This document shows positions 11,250 to 23,154 of a stretch of DNA of 64,000 bases, one piece after another. Source of the DNA: Anomaloglossus baeobatrachus (Eukaryota > Chordata > Amphibia > Anura > Aromobatidae); the NCBI RefSeq assembly GCF_048569485.1, contig NC_134364.1:126699081-126763080 (forward strand), given 5' to 3'. The translations under genes were made by a program, and so were the position numbers. Numbering within the stretch: position 1 is the stretch's first letter; every line of letters starts with the position of its first letter. The notes beneath the pieces were generated by a model. That model had not been told where the DNA came from. It ran no database searches and saw only the letters and a program-made list of their open reading frames with translations.

Positions 11250-13450
11250 AGAGCTACGTGTGTGTCTGTATGTATGTAGCAGAGCTATGTGTGTATGTAT
11301 GTAGCAGAGCTATGTCTGTATGTATGTAGCAGAGCTATATGTGTATGTATGTAGCAGATTCATGTATGTATGTAGCAGAGCTATGTGTGTATGTATGTAG
11401 CAGATTCATGTATGTATGTAGCAGAGCTATGTGTGTATGTATGTAGCAGATTCATGTATGTATGTAGCAGAGCTATGTATGTAGCAGAGCTATGTGTGTA
11501 TGTATGTAGCAGAGCTATGTGTGTATGTATGTAGCAGAGCTATGTGTGTATGTATGTAGCAGAGCTATGTGTGTATGTATGTAGCAGATTCATGTATGTA
11601 TGTAGCAGAGCTATGTGTATGTATGTATGTAGCAGAGCTATGTATGTAGCAGTGCTATGTGTGTATGTATGCAGCAGAGCTATGTGTGTATGTATGTAGC
11701 AGAGCTATGTGTGTATGTATGTAGCAGAGCTATGTGTGTATGTATGTAGCAGATTCATGTATGTATGTAGCAGAGCTATGTATGTAGCAGAGCTATGTGT
11801 GTATGTATGTAGCAGAGCTATGTGTGTATGTATGTAGCAGAGCTATGTGTGTATGTATGCAGCAGAGCTATGTGTGTATGTATGCAGCAGAGCTATGTCT
11901 ATGTATGTAGCAGAGCTATGTGTGTATGTATGTAGCAGATTCATGTATGTATGTAGCAGAGCTATGTATGTAGCAGAGCTATGTGTGTATGTATGTAGCA
12001 GAGCTATGTGTGTATGTATGTAGCAGAGCTATGTGTGTATGTATGTAGCAGATTCATGTATGTATGTAGCAGAGCTATGTGTATGTATGTATGTAGCAGA
12101 GCTATGTATGTAGCAGAGCTATGTGTGTATGTATGTAGCAGAGCTATGTGTGTATGTATGTAGCAGAGCTATGTGTGTATGTATGTAGCAGATTCATGTA
12201 TGTATGTAGCAGAGCTATGTATGTAGCAGAGCTATGTGTGTATGTATGTAGCAGAGCTATGTGTGTATGTATGTAGCAGAGCTATGTGTGTATGTATGTA
12301 GGAGATTCATGTATGTATGTAGCAGAGCTATGTGTGTATGTATGTAGCAGATTCATGTATGTATGTAGCAGAGCTATGTATGTAGCAGAGCTATGTGTGT
12401 ATGTATGTAGCAGAGCTATGTGTGTATGTATGTAGCAGATTCATGTATGTATGTAGCAGAGCTATGTGTATGTATGTATGTAGCAGAGCTATGTATGTAG
12501 CAGAGCTATGTGTGTATGTATGCAGCAGAGCTATGTGTGTATGTATGTAGCAGAGCTATGTGTGTATGTATGTAGCAGAGCTATGTGTGTATGTATGTAG
12601 CAGATTCATGTATGTATGTAGCAGAGCTATGTATGTAGCAGAGCTATGTGTGTATGTATGTAGCAGAGCTATGTGTGTATGTATGTAGCAGAGCTATGTG
12701 TGTATGTATGCAGCAGAGCTATGTGTGTATGTATGTAGCAGAGCTATGTGTGTATGTATGCAGCAGAGCTATGTCTATGTATGTAGCAGAGCTATGTGTG
12801 TATGTATGTAGCAGATTCATGTATGTATGTAGCAGAGCTATGTGTATGTATGTGTGTAGCAGAGCTATGTGTGTATGTATGCAGCAGAGCTATGTGTGTA
12901 TGTATGTAGCAGAGCTATGTGTGTATGTATGTAGCAGAGCTATGTGTGCATGTATGTAGCAGAGCTATGTGTGTATGTATGTAGCAGAGCTATGTGTGTA
13001 TGTATGTAGCAGAGCTATGTGTGTATGTATGTAGCAGATTCATGTATGTATGTAGCAGAGCTATATGTATGTATGTAGCAGAGCTATGTATGTAGCAGAG
13101 CTATGTATGTAGCAGAGCTATGTGTGTATGTATGTAGCAGAGCTATGTGTGTATGTATGTAGCAGAGCTATGTGTGTATGTATGTAGCAGAGCTATGTGT
13201 GTATGTATGTAGCAGAGCTATGTGTGTATGTATGTAGCAGAGCTATGTGTGTATGTATCCAGCAGAGCTGTGTATGTATGTAGCAGAGCTATGTGTGTAT
13301 GTATGTAGCAGAGCTATGTGTGTATGTATGTAGCAGAGCTATGTGTGTATGTATCCAGCAGAGCTGTGTATGTATGTAGCAGAGCTATGTGTGTATGTAT
13401 CCAGCAGAGCTGTGTGTGTCTGTATGTATGTATCTAGCAGAGTTGTGTTG
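11250..13450 (+). repeat. 25-bp minisatellite (GTAGCAGAGCTATGTGTGTA...)
   Basis: The array is built on GTAGCAGAGCTATGTGTG followed by TATGTAT. Shorter variants (GTAGCAGAGCTATGTAT) and a variant with GATTCATGTATGT recur in ordered blocks, indicating higher-order duplications. It degenerates at the right edge into CCAGCAGAGCTGTG units and TGTATG microsatellite. Open frames rich in CMYVAELCVY come from the unit and are not genes. Confidence 0.93.
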
Positions 13451-13650
13451 TGTGTGTCTGTATGCATGTATGATGTGTATCTATGTATGTCAGTGTATAT
13501 GACTGTATAGATATGTCAGTTCTATACGTATTTTTGTGAGTTTGTCTTTAAATATGTATATGTATGTGTACGTATGTGTGTGTCTGCGTGTGGATGGGGC
13601 CCACCGGGACTCTTCCGCCCAGGGCCCACAAAAACCTGGAGCCGGCCCTG

Positions 13651-15150
13651 GGGACAGCAGTCACACATGGTTTTTCACACTGAACTTCCACTCCTTTACC
13701 CGCAACAGGGAGTGTGATTGGCAGGTCATCACTTGTTTTGGAAGTGGAAACAGAAGGTATTGTTGAGCTGTCAGACATCGAGAGAACCATCATTGGATGC
13801 AGGCTACATTATATCCACGCCTGCACCTTCGTCACAGATTGCCTGGACTACCTGCAGTTAATAATTGCATTCCAGAAATGGAAAGGAGTGTAGAATGCAC
13901 ATGTGTTGTACCTTGCTTGGCAGCAAAGGAACACTAACTTAGTATTCCAGACAATTTTAGGATGGCAGAAAAAGAGTCGGCTCTTTGGGCAAATTAAAAA
14001 GCGTGGCAAAAGTGGACAGATGGGTACAGGGGCCGTGTTCTGTTGGTACCAGGACAGTAAAAGAAGCCTCACTTTCTATCCCTCGTAATGATCAAATGCA
14101 GCAAGGAATTCCCTGAGTTTGCTATAAAATTAGCATAGCAAAATGTGCATGAGGGTAGAATGCAGAGGTGCTTGAGATTGCTTGGCACAAGTGGCACAAT
14201 AAAGGAGTCCTACAGGCATTTTTTGTATGCCACTAAATGGCAGTATTTTTTGCTATCATTATAGCTTATTAAAAACAGAGCAGGAGGGTGTCATGCAGAG
14301 GTGCTGCACATAGATTTGCACCAGTGGGGCATTAATGGAGTACAACAGCCACTTCTTGTATGCCACTAAGTTTACTCAATTTTTGGTATTATAATGTCTT
14401 AGTAACAATGAGTTGGAGTGTGCAATGCAGGTAGAGGTGCTGCAAATATCTGTGCACTAGTGTGACTACACAAAAGTCCAATAGCCACGTTTAGGATGCC
14501 ACTAGGTACACTGAGTGTTTGCTAGTATAATGGCTTAGTTATAATGAGTTTGAGTGTGCAATGCTGGCAGAGGTGCTGCAAATGTCTTTGCACTTGTGGG
14601 ATGATACAGAAGTCCAACAGCCACGTTTAGGATGCCACTAGGTACACTGAGTGTTTGCTAGTATAATGGCTTAGTTATAATGAGTTGGAGGGTGCAGAGG
14701 ACAGGAGGGTACAGTGGCAGGGTTGTGGGGCTCTGGGTAGAGGAATGGAAGACTGCCTTTCTATTCCCTCCTAATAGGGAAATGCAGCGAGGAAATCCCT
14801 GACCTTAGCTACACAGACGCTGGCGCTGTTTTCAGGACCTGTCCCCTATGGCTCTGACCCTGCCGGTACGAGCCCTTAAAAGGACTGATAGAAAGTGCTC
14901 TCCCTAAGCTGTCCAGCGCTGTGTATGGAGCGCATACAGCTGTATCAGCGATAGGACTCAGGAGGACGGAGCTGCGCCAGTGATGTCTGACACCAAGGAC
15001 GCAGAAGAGATAATGGCGTGCTGGAGGAAAATGTCCGGTTTTATAATGCAGGGACATGTGACATGGACATCCTATCACACATGCCGTTGCTTCTCTGGCT
15101 AAAAGTCCACTTAGCTGTGTGTGTGTCTGGGATTGGCTGACATAATGGCC
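13651..15150 (+). other. hAT-B right interior with ~120-bp tandem blocks
   Basis: No gene is seen. From about 14150 to 14700 there are three to four diverged direct copies of a ~115-130-bp block recognised by GAGGTGCTGCA, TGCCACTA and AATGGCTTAGTTATAATGAG. The rest is single-copy-looking non-coding sequence of hAT-B. Confidence 0.6.
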
Positions 15151-15597
15151 CTCCCCACTACACGCGCGCGCTTAGGGAAGGAAGACAAGGAAAAAAAAAA
15201 AAAATGGCGATCACCATTACCCAAACAGCAGTGATCTGAAGGCGCTGTTCACGCACACTATACACTGAAATGTCATAATAGTGTGAGTCACAGAGTGACT
15301 TACACTATTACAGCGGAAAGCCAGCTAGGAATTAGCTGTTTCTTTGCTGCTAGAACCGTTCTCGAACGTATCTAGAACTATCGAGCTTTTGCAAAAAGCT
15401 CGAGTTCTAGTTCGATCTAGAACAGGCCCCAAAATCATTCGAGCCTAGAACTGGAGAACCTTGAACCGCGAACCGCGCTCAACTCTAGTCCTGAGCTGTC
15501 AGAGGCAGACCAGTGGACGCTCTGAGGAGACCGGAGCAGCGGGGGGAATGAGGAGCAAGTGAGTATGTATAGATCACGGTGGTCAGATGACTATGGG

Positions 15598-16390
15598 GCT
15601 GCATAATGCTGCTATATGGGGCTCTATAGTGCTGCTACATGGGGCTGCATAGTGCTGGTACATGGGGCTGCATAGTACTGCTACATGGGGCTGCATAGTT
15701 CTGGTACATGGGGCTGCATGGTGCTGCTACATAGGGCTGCATAATACTTCTACATGGGGCTGCATAATGCTGCTACATGGGTCTGCATAGTGCTGCTACA
15801 TGGTGCTGCATAGTGCTGTTACATAGGGCTGCATAGTGCTGCTACATGGGGCTGCATAGTGCTGCTACATGGGGCTGCATGGTGCTGCTACATGGGGCTG
15901 CATAGTGCTTCTACATGGGGCTGCATAGTGCTTTTATATGGGGGACTGCATAGTGCTTCTACATGGGGGGCTGCATAGTACTGCTACATGGGGGGCTGCA
16001 TAGTGCTGCTACATGGGGGCGGCTGCATGGTGCTGCTACATGGGGGCTGCATGGTGCTGCTACATGGGGGCTGCTGCATGGTGCTGCTACATGGGGCTCT
16101 GTGGTGCTGCTACATGGGGGCTGCTGCATGGTGCTGCTACATGGGGACTGCTGCATGGGGGCTGCTACATGGGGGCTGCTGCATGGTGCTGCTACATGGG
16201 GGCTGCTACATGGGGGCTGCTGCATGGGGGTTGCTACATGGGGACTGCTGCATGGGGGCTGCTACATGGGGGCTGCTGCATGGTGCTGCTACATGGGGGC
16301 TGCTACATGGGGGCTGCATGGGGCTGCTACATGGGGGCTGCTGCATGGTGCTGCTACATGGGGACTGCTGCATGGGGGCTGCATTATATT
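15598..16390 (+). repeat. ~24-bp minisatellite (GCTGCTACATGGGG...) in hAT-A copy 1
   Basis: Units read GCTGCATAGTGCTGCTACATGGGG with variants of 20-25 bp. The right half shifts to GGGGGCTGCTACATGGGGGC forms. It is followed by degenerate TATGGA-rich sequence to about 16600. Frames such as GAATWGLLHG are repeat by-products. Confidence 0.9.
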
Positions 16391-16629
16391 ATGTGGAGCA
16401 ATCTGGAGTGCATTATATTATATGGATGAATATTTGATGCATTATTTTATATGGATGAAAATTTGGTGCATTATTCTATATGGAGGACTATGGGGGCTGA
16501 ATAACACTATGGAGGAATATGTGGGTGCATTATATGGAGTAATATGAGGCTGCATTAAATTATGTGGAGCAATATGGATACATTATGTTATATGGAGGAA
16601 TGTGGGGGTTGCATATTTCTACACCCCCC

Positions 16630-16905
16630 AGACTGTCCCATCCACCCCAGTGCTGTATACCCCACAGCTCTATGTCCCTTCCACCTCAGTGCTGTATACC
16701 CCCACAGCTCTATGTCCCTTCCACCCCAGTGCTGTATACCCCCACAGCTCTATGTCCCTTCCACCTCAGTGCTGTATACCCCCACAGCTCTATGTCCCTT
16801 CAACCCCAGTGCTGTATACCCCCAGAGGTCTATGTCCCTTCCACCCCAGTCCTGTATACCCCCCCAGAGCTATATGTCCCTTCCACCCCAGTGCTCTATA
16901 TCACC
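16630..16905 (+). repeat. 40-bp minisatellite in hAT-A copy 1
   Basis: About seven tandem units of 40 bp containing CTGTATACCCCCACAGCTC, then TATGTCCCTTCCACC. Variation is low. It lies in the same element copy as the 24-bp array. Confidence 0.9.
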
Positions 16906-17310
16906 CAGAGCTCCCCCCCATCCTCTCCTGTGATGTATATACAGCAGTCTCTGTGTGCGGCCATGTCTGTTAGTGACGGCCACCAATCGGTGCAGCATAG
17001 CCACATGCCCTGAAGTAGGTGAGAAATAAGCAGGGGAGGTGAGTGAGGCTGCTGCTGCCGGCTTCCCCATATTAATAATACCTCTAATGTGTCTGTGTGT
17101 AAAATGTGTATCTATGTATGTCAGTGTATATGACTGTGGATAGATTTATGTCTGTTTATATGTTTTTCTGAATTTCTCTTTAAATATGTATATGTACTTT
17201 TGCCTGTATATGTGTATGTATCTGTATGTGCGTGTCTGCGTGTGGATGGCGCCCCCTGAGACTCTTTCGCCCGGGGCCCACAAAAACCTCGAGCCGGCCC
17301 TGCATGCTGC

Positions 17311-17800
17311 TAGTGGACTACCTTCAAAAGGGTTCCACCATCAATGTAAGGTATTACATTGAACTTTTGGACCAATTGAAGGCAACTCTGAAGCCAAAAT
17401 GCGCGGCAAGCTGTCCAAAGGAATCTTGTTTCTGCAAGACAAGGCCTCCGCTCACACTGCACAAGCGACCACGGCAAAACTGTCAGAGCCGGGCTTCCAG
17501 CTGGTGACCACCCACCTTATTCACCAGATCTAGCTCCCTCCGACTATCATCTGTTTCCAAACCTGAAGAAACCCCTCAAGGGACCAAATGTCACACCATT
17601 TCTGATGCCATGGCTGCTACGGATGCCTGATATGAGGCAAAACCAAAATCCTTCTTTTTGCTAGGCTTACAGAACTTGGAATACTGATGTAAGAAGCGTG
17701 CTGTCATCAGTGGAGAGTGTGTGGAGGAAATATGGAAAGTTTCATCATCCTATCTCGCTTCTTTCTGGGTAAAGCCAAAGACTTATCAGCAGCCCCTCAT
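17311..17800 (+). pseudogene. Mariner transposase, C-terminal half
   Basis: This continues the mariner at 2104-2762: LLVDYLQKGSTINVRYYIEL and LLDQLKATLK. In the next frame come GILFLQDKASAHTAQ (second catalytic D, usually QDNAPAHT) and SPDLAPSDYHLFPNLK (third catalytic D, DD34D spacing). At least two frame changes separate these blocks, so it is dead. It ends near SSYLASFWVKPKTY before about 17800. Position 17303-17310 is the target duplication of hAT-A. Confidence 0.85.
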
Positions 17801-17924
17801 ATAAGCAGATGAATTAAGGATGGGGACGAGTAATGATTAATCCCAGCTAATCGCTATCACCTTTCTGGGAGAGATTCTATTTGGAGTTGTTGCTTCAAAC
17901 TCAAGGAAAGAGAATTTATAATAT

Positions 17925-18491
17925 AGGGGGCTTTACACGCTGCGACATCGCTACCGATATATCCTCGGGGTCACGTCGTTAGTGACGCACATCCGGCACC
18001 GGTAGCGAAATCACAGCGTGTGACACCAAGGAGCGACGATCAACGATCGCAAAATCAATCATAAACGGTGATCGTTGACACGTCGCTCCTTTTCATAGTA
18101 TTGTTGCTGCTGCAGGTACAATGTTGTTCGTCGTTCCTGCGGTAGCGCACATCGCTATGTGTGACACCACGGGAGCGATGAACATCTCCTACCTGCGTCC
18201 ACCGGCAATGAGGAAGGAAGGAGGTGGGCAGGCTGTTACTTCCCGCTCATCTCCGCCCCTCCGCCTCTATTGGCTGGCTGATTAGTGACGCTGCAGTGAT
18301 GTCGCTATGATGCCGAATGCACCTCCCCTTGAAGGAGGGATTGTTCGGCGGTCACAGCGATGTCGCTGAAAAGGTAAGTGCGTGTGACCCTGCCGTAGCG
18401 ATAATGTTGGCTACAGCTGCGAGCACCAAATGTCGCACGAGCGACGGAGGCAGGTGCTATCGCTAGCGATGTCGCAGCGTGTAAAGCAGCC
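17925..18491. mobile_element. Harbinger-like MITE (GACATCGC family), copy 1
   Basis: The termini read GGGGGCTTTACACGCTGCGACATCGC and, inverted at the right, GCGATGTCGCAGCGTGTAAAG. The same terminal pattern marks copies at 18607, 24963 and 50694. The right flank has TTA; the left flank reads ATA, so the 3-bp duplication is imperfect. No coding sequence. Confidence 0.75.
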
Positions 18492-18606
18492 TTAAGACAT
18501 TCCCCTTCATGTTTCACTGAGGATAAAAGTAAAGTTATTCCTATGAATAAAAATCTGTCGGTGAGACGAAAACAGGATTGATGGTGTAGATAGCAGCATA
18601 GTGTTA

Positions 18607-19176
18607 GGGGTACTTTGCACGTTGCGACATCGCATCTGAAATATCGTCAGGGTCATGTCGAAAGTGACGCACATTCGGCGCCGGTAACGACATCACAACA
18701 TGTAAATCCTAGATGCACCGATAAACGATCGCAAAAGCATTGAAAATTGGTGATCTGTGTAGCGTCGGTCATTTCCATAATGTCGGGTCGACCGCAGGTA
18801 CGATGTTGTTTGTCGTTCCTGCAGCAGCGCACATCGCTGTGTGTGACACCGCAGCAACGACAAACATCTCCTTACCTGCGTCCACCGGCAATGAGGAAGG
18901 GAGAAGGTGGGTGGGATGTTATGTCTCGCTCATCTCCGCCCCTCCGCTTCTATTGGCCGGCCGCTTAGTGACGTCGCACGGACCGCCCCTTTGAGGGAGG
19001 GATTGTTCGGCGGTCACAGCGACGTCGCAGAGCAGGTATGTGTGTGTGAAGCTGCCGTAGCGATAATGTTCACTACGGCAGCAATCGCCACATATCGCAT
19101 GTGCGACGGGGGCGGGTGCTATCGCGCTGGACATCGCTAGCCAATGCAAGCGATGTCGCAACATGTAAAGTACCCC
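18607..19176. mobile_element. Harbinger-like MITE (GACATCGC family), copy 2
   Basis: The left end is GGGGTACTTTGCACG and the right end CATGTAAAGTACCCC; both lead into GTTGCGACATCGC-type inner repeats. They are flanked by TTA at 18604-18606 and 19177-19179. Three-base TWA duplications are the hallmark of PIF/Harbinger elements. Non-coding, so mobilised in trans if at all. Confidence 0.85.
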
Positions 19177-19813
19177 TTAATCGATTGATTTGCTTATATC
19201 ATATGCAGACAAACAAAAAGGTACAGGGTGTAACACAAAACCCGAAAATACTAATTTCTTTATTTTTACACAAAACCAAGGAAATAACAAAAAACAACAG
19301 TATAGGGCCTAAAATATATTTTATTAGTGAATATTATTAAAAAAATTTAAAATTTTTAAAGTATGAAGGTACGAGCAGGTACAGGGAGAGGGCAGAAACA
19401 ATCCAATACATAATCACATGATACTGGCTTCATTATTAACAAGCACATTTATAAAAAGTGCCCAATGCATAATGAGATTGCTGAAGAGAATTTGCATGCT
19501 TCCTCACTTTGCAGAGTGCATCCATTCCTGTCATGTACAGGTGTGATACATAGTAACACCTAACATCCCGCAGGAGGAACCCAGAAATATAAAGTGCTGA
19601 TCACAGTGCATAAAGTGCAATGTATAACCAGAATCGGTCAGTATAATGCAAGGAAAAATAGAGTACTCATAAGGAGATTTACCTGATCGTATATAGCATA
19701 TGAATTGCACAGAGTCAAATCACAAAGTGATAAAAAAAGCCATATCAATCAAAGTATCATAATACTTACAAGATCAGAAGATCAAGAATTAAAGTCTGCC
19801 CACTCCCAGCACT

Positions 19814-19870
19814 CCAACGTACGTTTCGTCCTCACGCTCCCTGAGGAAGTTTCTACGAAACGTACGTTGG
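19814..19870. repeat. 16-bp perfect stem hairpin at the inverted-repeat centre
   Basis: CCAACGTACGTTTCGT at 19814-19829 pairs perfectly with ACGAAACGTACGTTGG at 19855-19870 across a 25-base loop. The loop holds CTGAGGAAG, and GAAACG follows in the right stem. The same pair of boxes (CTGAGGAAG, GAAACG) appears in the 48-bp array at 23764-24387. Confidence 0.85.
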
Positions 19871-20181
19871 ATCAGGTAAATCTCCTTATGAGTACTCTAT
19901 TTTCCCTTGTGGACATTGATCCTTGATTGCTGGCAATATGCATGGTGTGACCCCTGTGCTTTAACACCTGATACTCCGGGCCCTCTTTCTGTATATAGGT
20001 GCGAGACTACTTTTGGCACTCAGATGTTTGTGCACTGTGATTAAAGTGCAACTTTCTGAAAGCGCTTTCACATTATACTGACCGATTGTTATACATTTGC
20101 ACTTTATGCACTGTGATAAGCACTTTATATGTCTGGGTTCTTCCTGCGGGATGTTAGGTGTTAGTGCACATGTATCACACC

Positions 20182-21018
20182 TGTTATGTCCTGGTGGTGG
20201 ATCCTCTGGGCCGTGCACCGGACTCCACCAGTGAGGCAACCCGGAGCTAACCCCTGTACAGGGACTGTCCTGATCACCCCACCAGAGGGCCTAGATGCAT
20301 GGTAGCCGGGGCACTAGTGATGCAGGATCAGTGTCCTTCAGGAGACCGGTAGAAAGATGTCTGTGGGGCATCAGAGTTCCTGGAGGCCGTGCCGATAACG
20401 GAGATCAGGTTCTGGTGCCGGGTAGGAGCATCAGGCGGGATCTGGATCCTGCTGGACGTGAAGGGTGAGATCACCAGGTGAGGTCGGGGATCGCAGACGG
20501 GTTCGGGCTGAGGGAAGATGTTGGGATTCACAGCCGACAGTCACCGGAAGAGTTCCTGGGCAATCCGTAGTTAGGACCAGGTTACGGTGGCAGGACTGGC
20601 TCTACGAAAGAGACAGGGTTAACAGGAGACAAGGTACGAGGGGACCTGAACACCTAGCTAAAGTAACACGTTGAACAGACACCACCCACATGGTAAGGAA
20701 GGTCTAATATACCCTGTACCTGTAATGGCAATATCCTGTTTCTGGGACGCTGGCCCTTTAAGAAGAGTTCAGTGACCGCGCGCGCGCCCTAATGTGCATG
20801 CGCGAGGCCCGTGTGCCGGAGACCAGAGCAGGAAGCGGTGCAGAGGATGCAGGAGGACCCGACAGTGTGTCCTGGGGCGCAGAGGAACGCTGGGAGCGGA
20901 GGACAGGAAGCACGGGGGGGGCGCAGAGGAGGAAGAGTGAGCCGAGTAGCCGTGGGCAGGAGGACCGGGGGCCGGAGCGGTGAGTGAGGAGCGGCGTCGG
21001 GACCCAGGGAGCGTGACA
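20182..21018 (-). mobile_element. Probable solo LTR inside the inverted repeat
   Basis: The inserted segment starts TGTTATGTCCTGGTGG and ends GGAGCGTGACA, so both strands show TG...CA ends with the inverted pair TGTTA/TGACA. It is missing from the left arm of the inverted repeat, which shows it is an insertion. Its flanks, acacc and acacg, are a possible 5-bp duplication with one mismatch. No internal coding is present, consistent with LTR-LTR recombination. Fossil; family not determined. Confidence 0.6.
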
Positions 21019-21289
21019 ACACGACAGGAATGGATGCTCTCTGCAATGTGAGGAAGCATGCAAATTCTCTTCAGCAATCTCGTTATGCATTGGGCACTTT
21101 TTATAAATGTGCTCATTAATAATGAAGCCAGTATCATGTGATTATGTATTGGATTGTTTCTGCCCTCTCCCTGTACCTGCTCGTACCTTCATACTTTAAA
21201 CATTTTTAATTTTTTTTTTTAATAATATTCACTAATAAAATATATTTTAGGCCGTATACTGTTGTTTTTTGGTTGTTTATATCATGCTC

Positions 21290-21880
21290 AGTTGATGGCC
21301 ATACACACTATGAAAAGGTTTACAAAACCAAGGATGTTCATATCAATTAAAAACGTTCTCAGCCCTCTATTGTAGCATATACTGTGGAATCCTTACCGCA
21401 GTCTCCCCATTCTCTTGGCTCGGAGGTTTCTTGGTCCCATCGGAGCGGTGACCGATCTCTCGCGATACGTGGACACACAGGACACATTTACACTCCTCGC
21501 TGTTTACCTATCGACGTTCATAAAGTTTAGACACGTGGGACATCACAGATTACATTGTTTACTCAAATGTTTGGCTACAGTATTGATTACCTCAAGGTGA
21601 TCTGATGGCAGGAGGGATCCACTCCCCGGATACTTGTCATTATGTCTCCGCAAAAAAGTGCAGCTGAGAGGTGCATAGTCACTGTCGTAAAAAGGGGCAT
21701 TTCTGTTACTGCTTTAAAGTGTTTTGTTCATGTTCCTGGATTCAGAAAGAGCTGGTGGGGTTCATCTTACAGTGTGGGGGGCAATGATTGGGTAATATAG
21801 GAGATGTGAGCTTCTTCACAAGAGACATTATTTCTGTGTGGGTTTACAATAAATGCCTATGGTTTGATACAGTCAAGATA
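21290..21880. other. No recognised feature
   Basis: About 590 bases of ordinary AT-leaning sequence with no coding frame, inverted termini or tandem repeat that I can recognise. Confidence 0.5.
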
Positions 21881-22740
21881 ACGGCGGAGAAGACCCTGGA
21901 GGACCTATCTAGGCGGAAAAGTCCCTGGAAAACCTAACTAGGCAAAGACGACTCCAGAGGACCTATCTAGGACCTATCTAGGTGGAAAAGTCCCTGGAGA
22001 ACCTATCTAGGCAAAGAAGACTCCAGAGGACCTATCTAGGACCTATCTAGGTGGAAAAGACCCTGGAGAACCTATCTAGGCAAAGAAGACCGTTGAGGAC
22101 ATATCTAGGTAGAGAAGATCCTGGTGGACCTATCTAGATGGAGAAAACCCTGAAGGACCTATCTAGATGGAGAAGACACTAAAGGACCTATCTAGACGGA
22201 GAAGACCCTGGTGGACCTATCTAGATGGAGAAGACCCTGGTGGACCTATCTAGACGGAGAAGACCCTGGTGTACCTATTTAGACAGAGAAGACCCTGGTG
22301 TACCTATCTAGATGGAGAAGATCCTGGTGAACCTACGTAGATGGAGAAGATCCTGGTTGACCTATCTAGGCGGAGAAGATCCTGGTGGACCTATCTAGGC
22401 GGAGAAGACCCCAGAGGACTTATCTAGGCGGAGAAAACTCTGGAGAACCTATCTAGGCAGAGAAGACCCTGGTGGACCTATCTAGGCAGAGAAGAACCTG
22501 GAAGACATATCTAGGCAGAGAAGATCCTGGAGGACCTATCTAGATGGAGAAGACACTAAAGGACCTATCTAGGCGGAGAAGACCCTGGAGGACCTGTCTA
22601 GGTAGAGAAGACCCTGGTGGACCGATCTAGACGGAAAACATCCTGGTGGACTGATCTAGATGGACAAGACTCTGGAAAACCTATCTAGGCGGAGAAGATT
22701 CTGGAGAACCTATCTAGGCGGAGAAGACCCTGGTGCACGG
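21880..22740 (+). repeat. 29-bp minisatellite (GGACCTATCTAGGCGGAGAA...)
   Basis: About 29 units of GGACCTATCTAGGCGGAGAA plus GACCCTGGT, with frequent variants (GATGGAGAAG, GGCAGAGAAG). Units are more diverged than in the other arrays, suggesting an older array. Confidence 0.9.
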
Positions 22741-23154
22741 GATCGATCTTTCTATACAGCGTCCTTCCATCAAGTACTGGGCATTAATCCAATAGAGTGG
22801 GAGAAGCGGGGAAAATCAGTATGTTCATGTATGCAGTCGGTGACCGGTTGACTCTGCTCCCAATCCTCTGCTTATGGTTGCAACGTGATGGGCAGCTCTT
22901 GAGCACAGACTGCTGCTGTAGTAAGTGTAATCCTGTGCAGCCTGAGTGCTCAGATGATACAACTTACTGCTAAATGTGTTCTCAAACTCCTTGATGGTAA
23001 AGTGGCTTTGTGACATAGTGATGGAAACCTGTGGACATTCAGTGGTAGCCCCTGTGACCGCTGTAATAACCGCCGTCATGTTGTTTACACAGAATAATAT
23101 ATATAAAATGTAATTTCTAAAGAACATGTAGATTATTACATTATTATCACCTAT

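Larger units (their letters stand above)
10714..13650 (+). mobile_element. hAT-A copy 2, inserted into hAT-B
   Basis: The ends are CAGGGCCGGCGTCAGC at 10714 and GGAGCCGGCCCTG ending at 13650, with a perfect 8-bp duplication gggacagc at 10706-10713 and 13651-13658. The terminal sequences match hAT-A copy 1, including CCCACAAAAACCT near the right end. About 2.2 of its 2.9 kb is a 25-bp minisatellite; no transposase is present. As it lies inside hAT-B, which lies inside hAT-A copy 1, the family moved both before and after the hAT-B insertion. Confidence 0.92.
3151..15487 (+). mobile_element. hAT-B: large hAT transposon nested in hAT-A copy 1
   Basis: The ends are TAGAGATGAGCG at 3151 and CGCTCAACTCTA ending at 15487, flanked by a perfect 8-bp duplication gtcctgag at 3143-3150 and 15488-15495. 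The interior holds scrambled plus-strand pieces of a BED-finger hAT transposase, a LINE fragment, and a second hAT-A copy. At about 12.3 kb it is much longer than a usual hAT, mostly through the later insertion (2.9 kb), internal duplications and non-coding sequence. No intact transposase frame remains, so it is a dead copy. Confidence 0.88.
2763..17302 (+). mobile_element. hAT-A copy 1: non-autonomous hAT transposon inside the mariner
   Basis: The ends are CAGGGCCGGCGTCAG at 2763 and GAGCCGGCCCTG ending at 17302, a 10-bp terminal inverted repeat. They are flanked by an 8-bp target duplication, cgtgctgc (2755-2762) and catgctgc (17303-17310), with one mismatch. An 8-bp duplication with short inverted ends is the hAT signature. 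Once the inserted hAT-B (3151-15487) is removed, about 2.2 kb remains and shows no transposase. Its right half carries two minisatellites. The mariner frame resumes right after the element, which proves the insertion. Confidence 0.9.
19205..21290. repeat. Large inverted repeat meeting at a central hairpin
   Basis: The left arm (about 19205-19690) recurs inverted on the right (about 19871-21290). For instance, GAGTACTCATAAGGAGATTT at 19664 matches AAATCTCCTTATGAGTACTC at 19878, and GTACGAGCAGGTACAGGGAG at 19370 matches CTCCCTGTACCTGCTCGTAC at 21168. The right arm is lengthened by an insertion at 20182-21018. It could be a tail-to-tail pair of one retroelement or a foldback element. No coding region is recognised. 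Confidence 0.8.
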
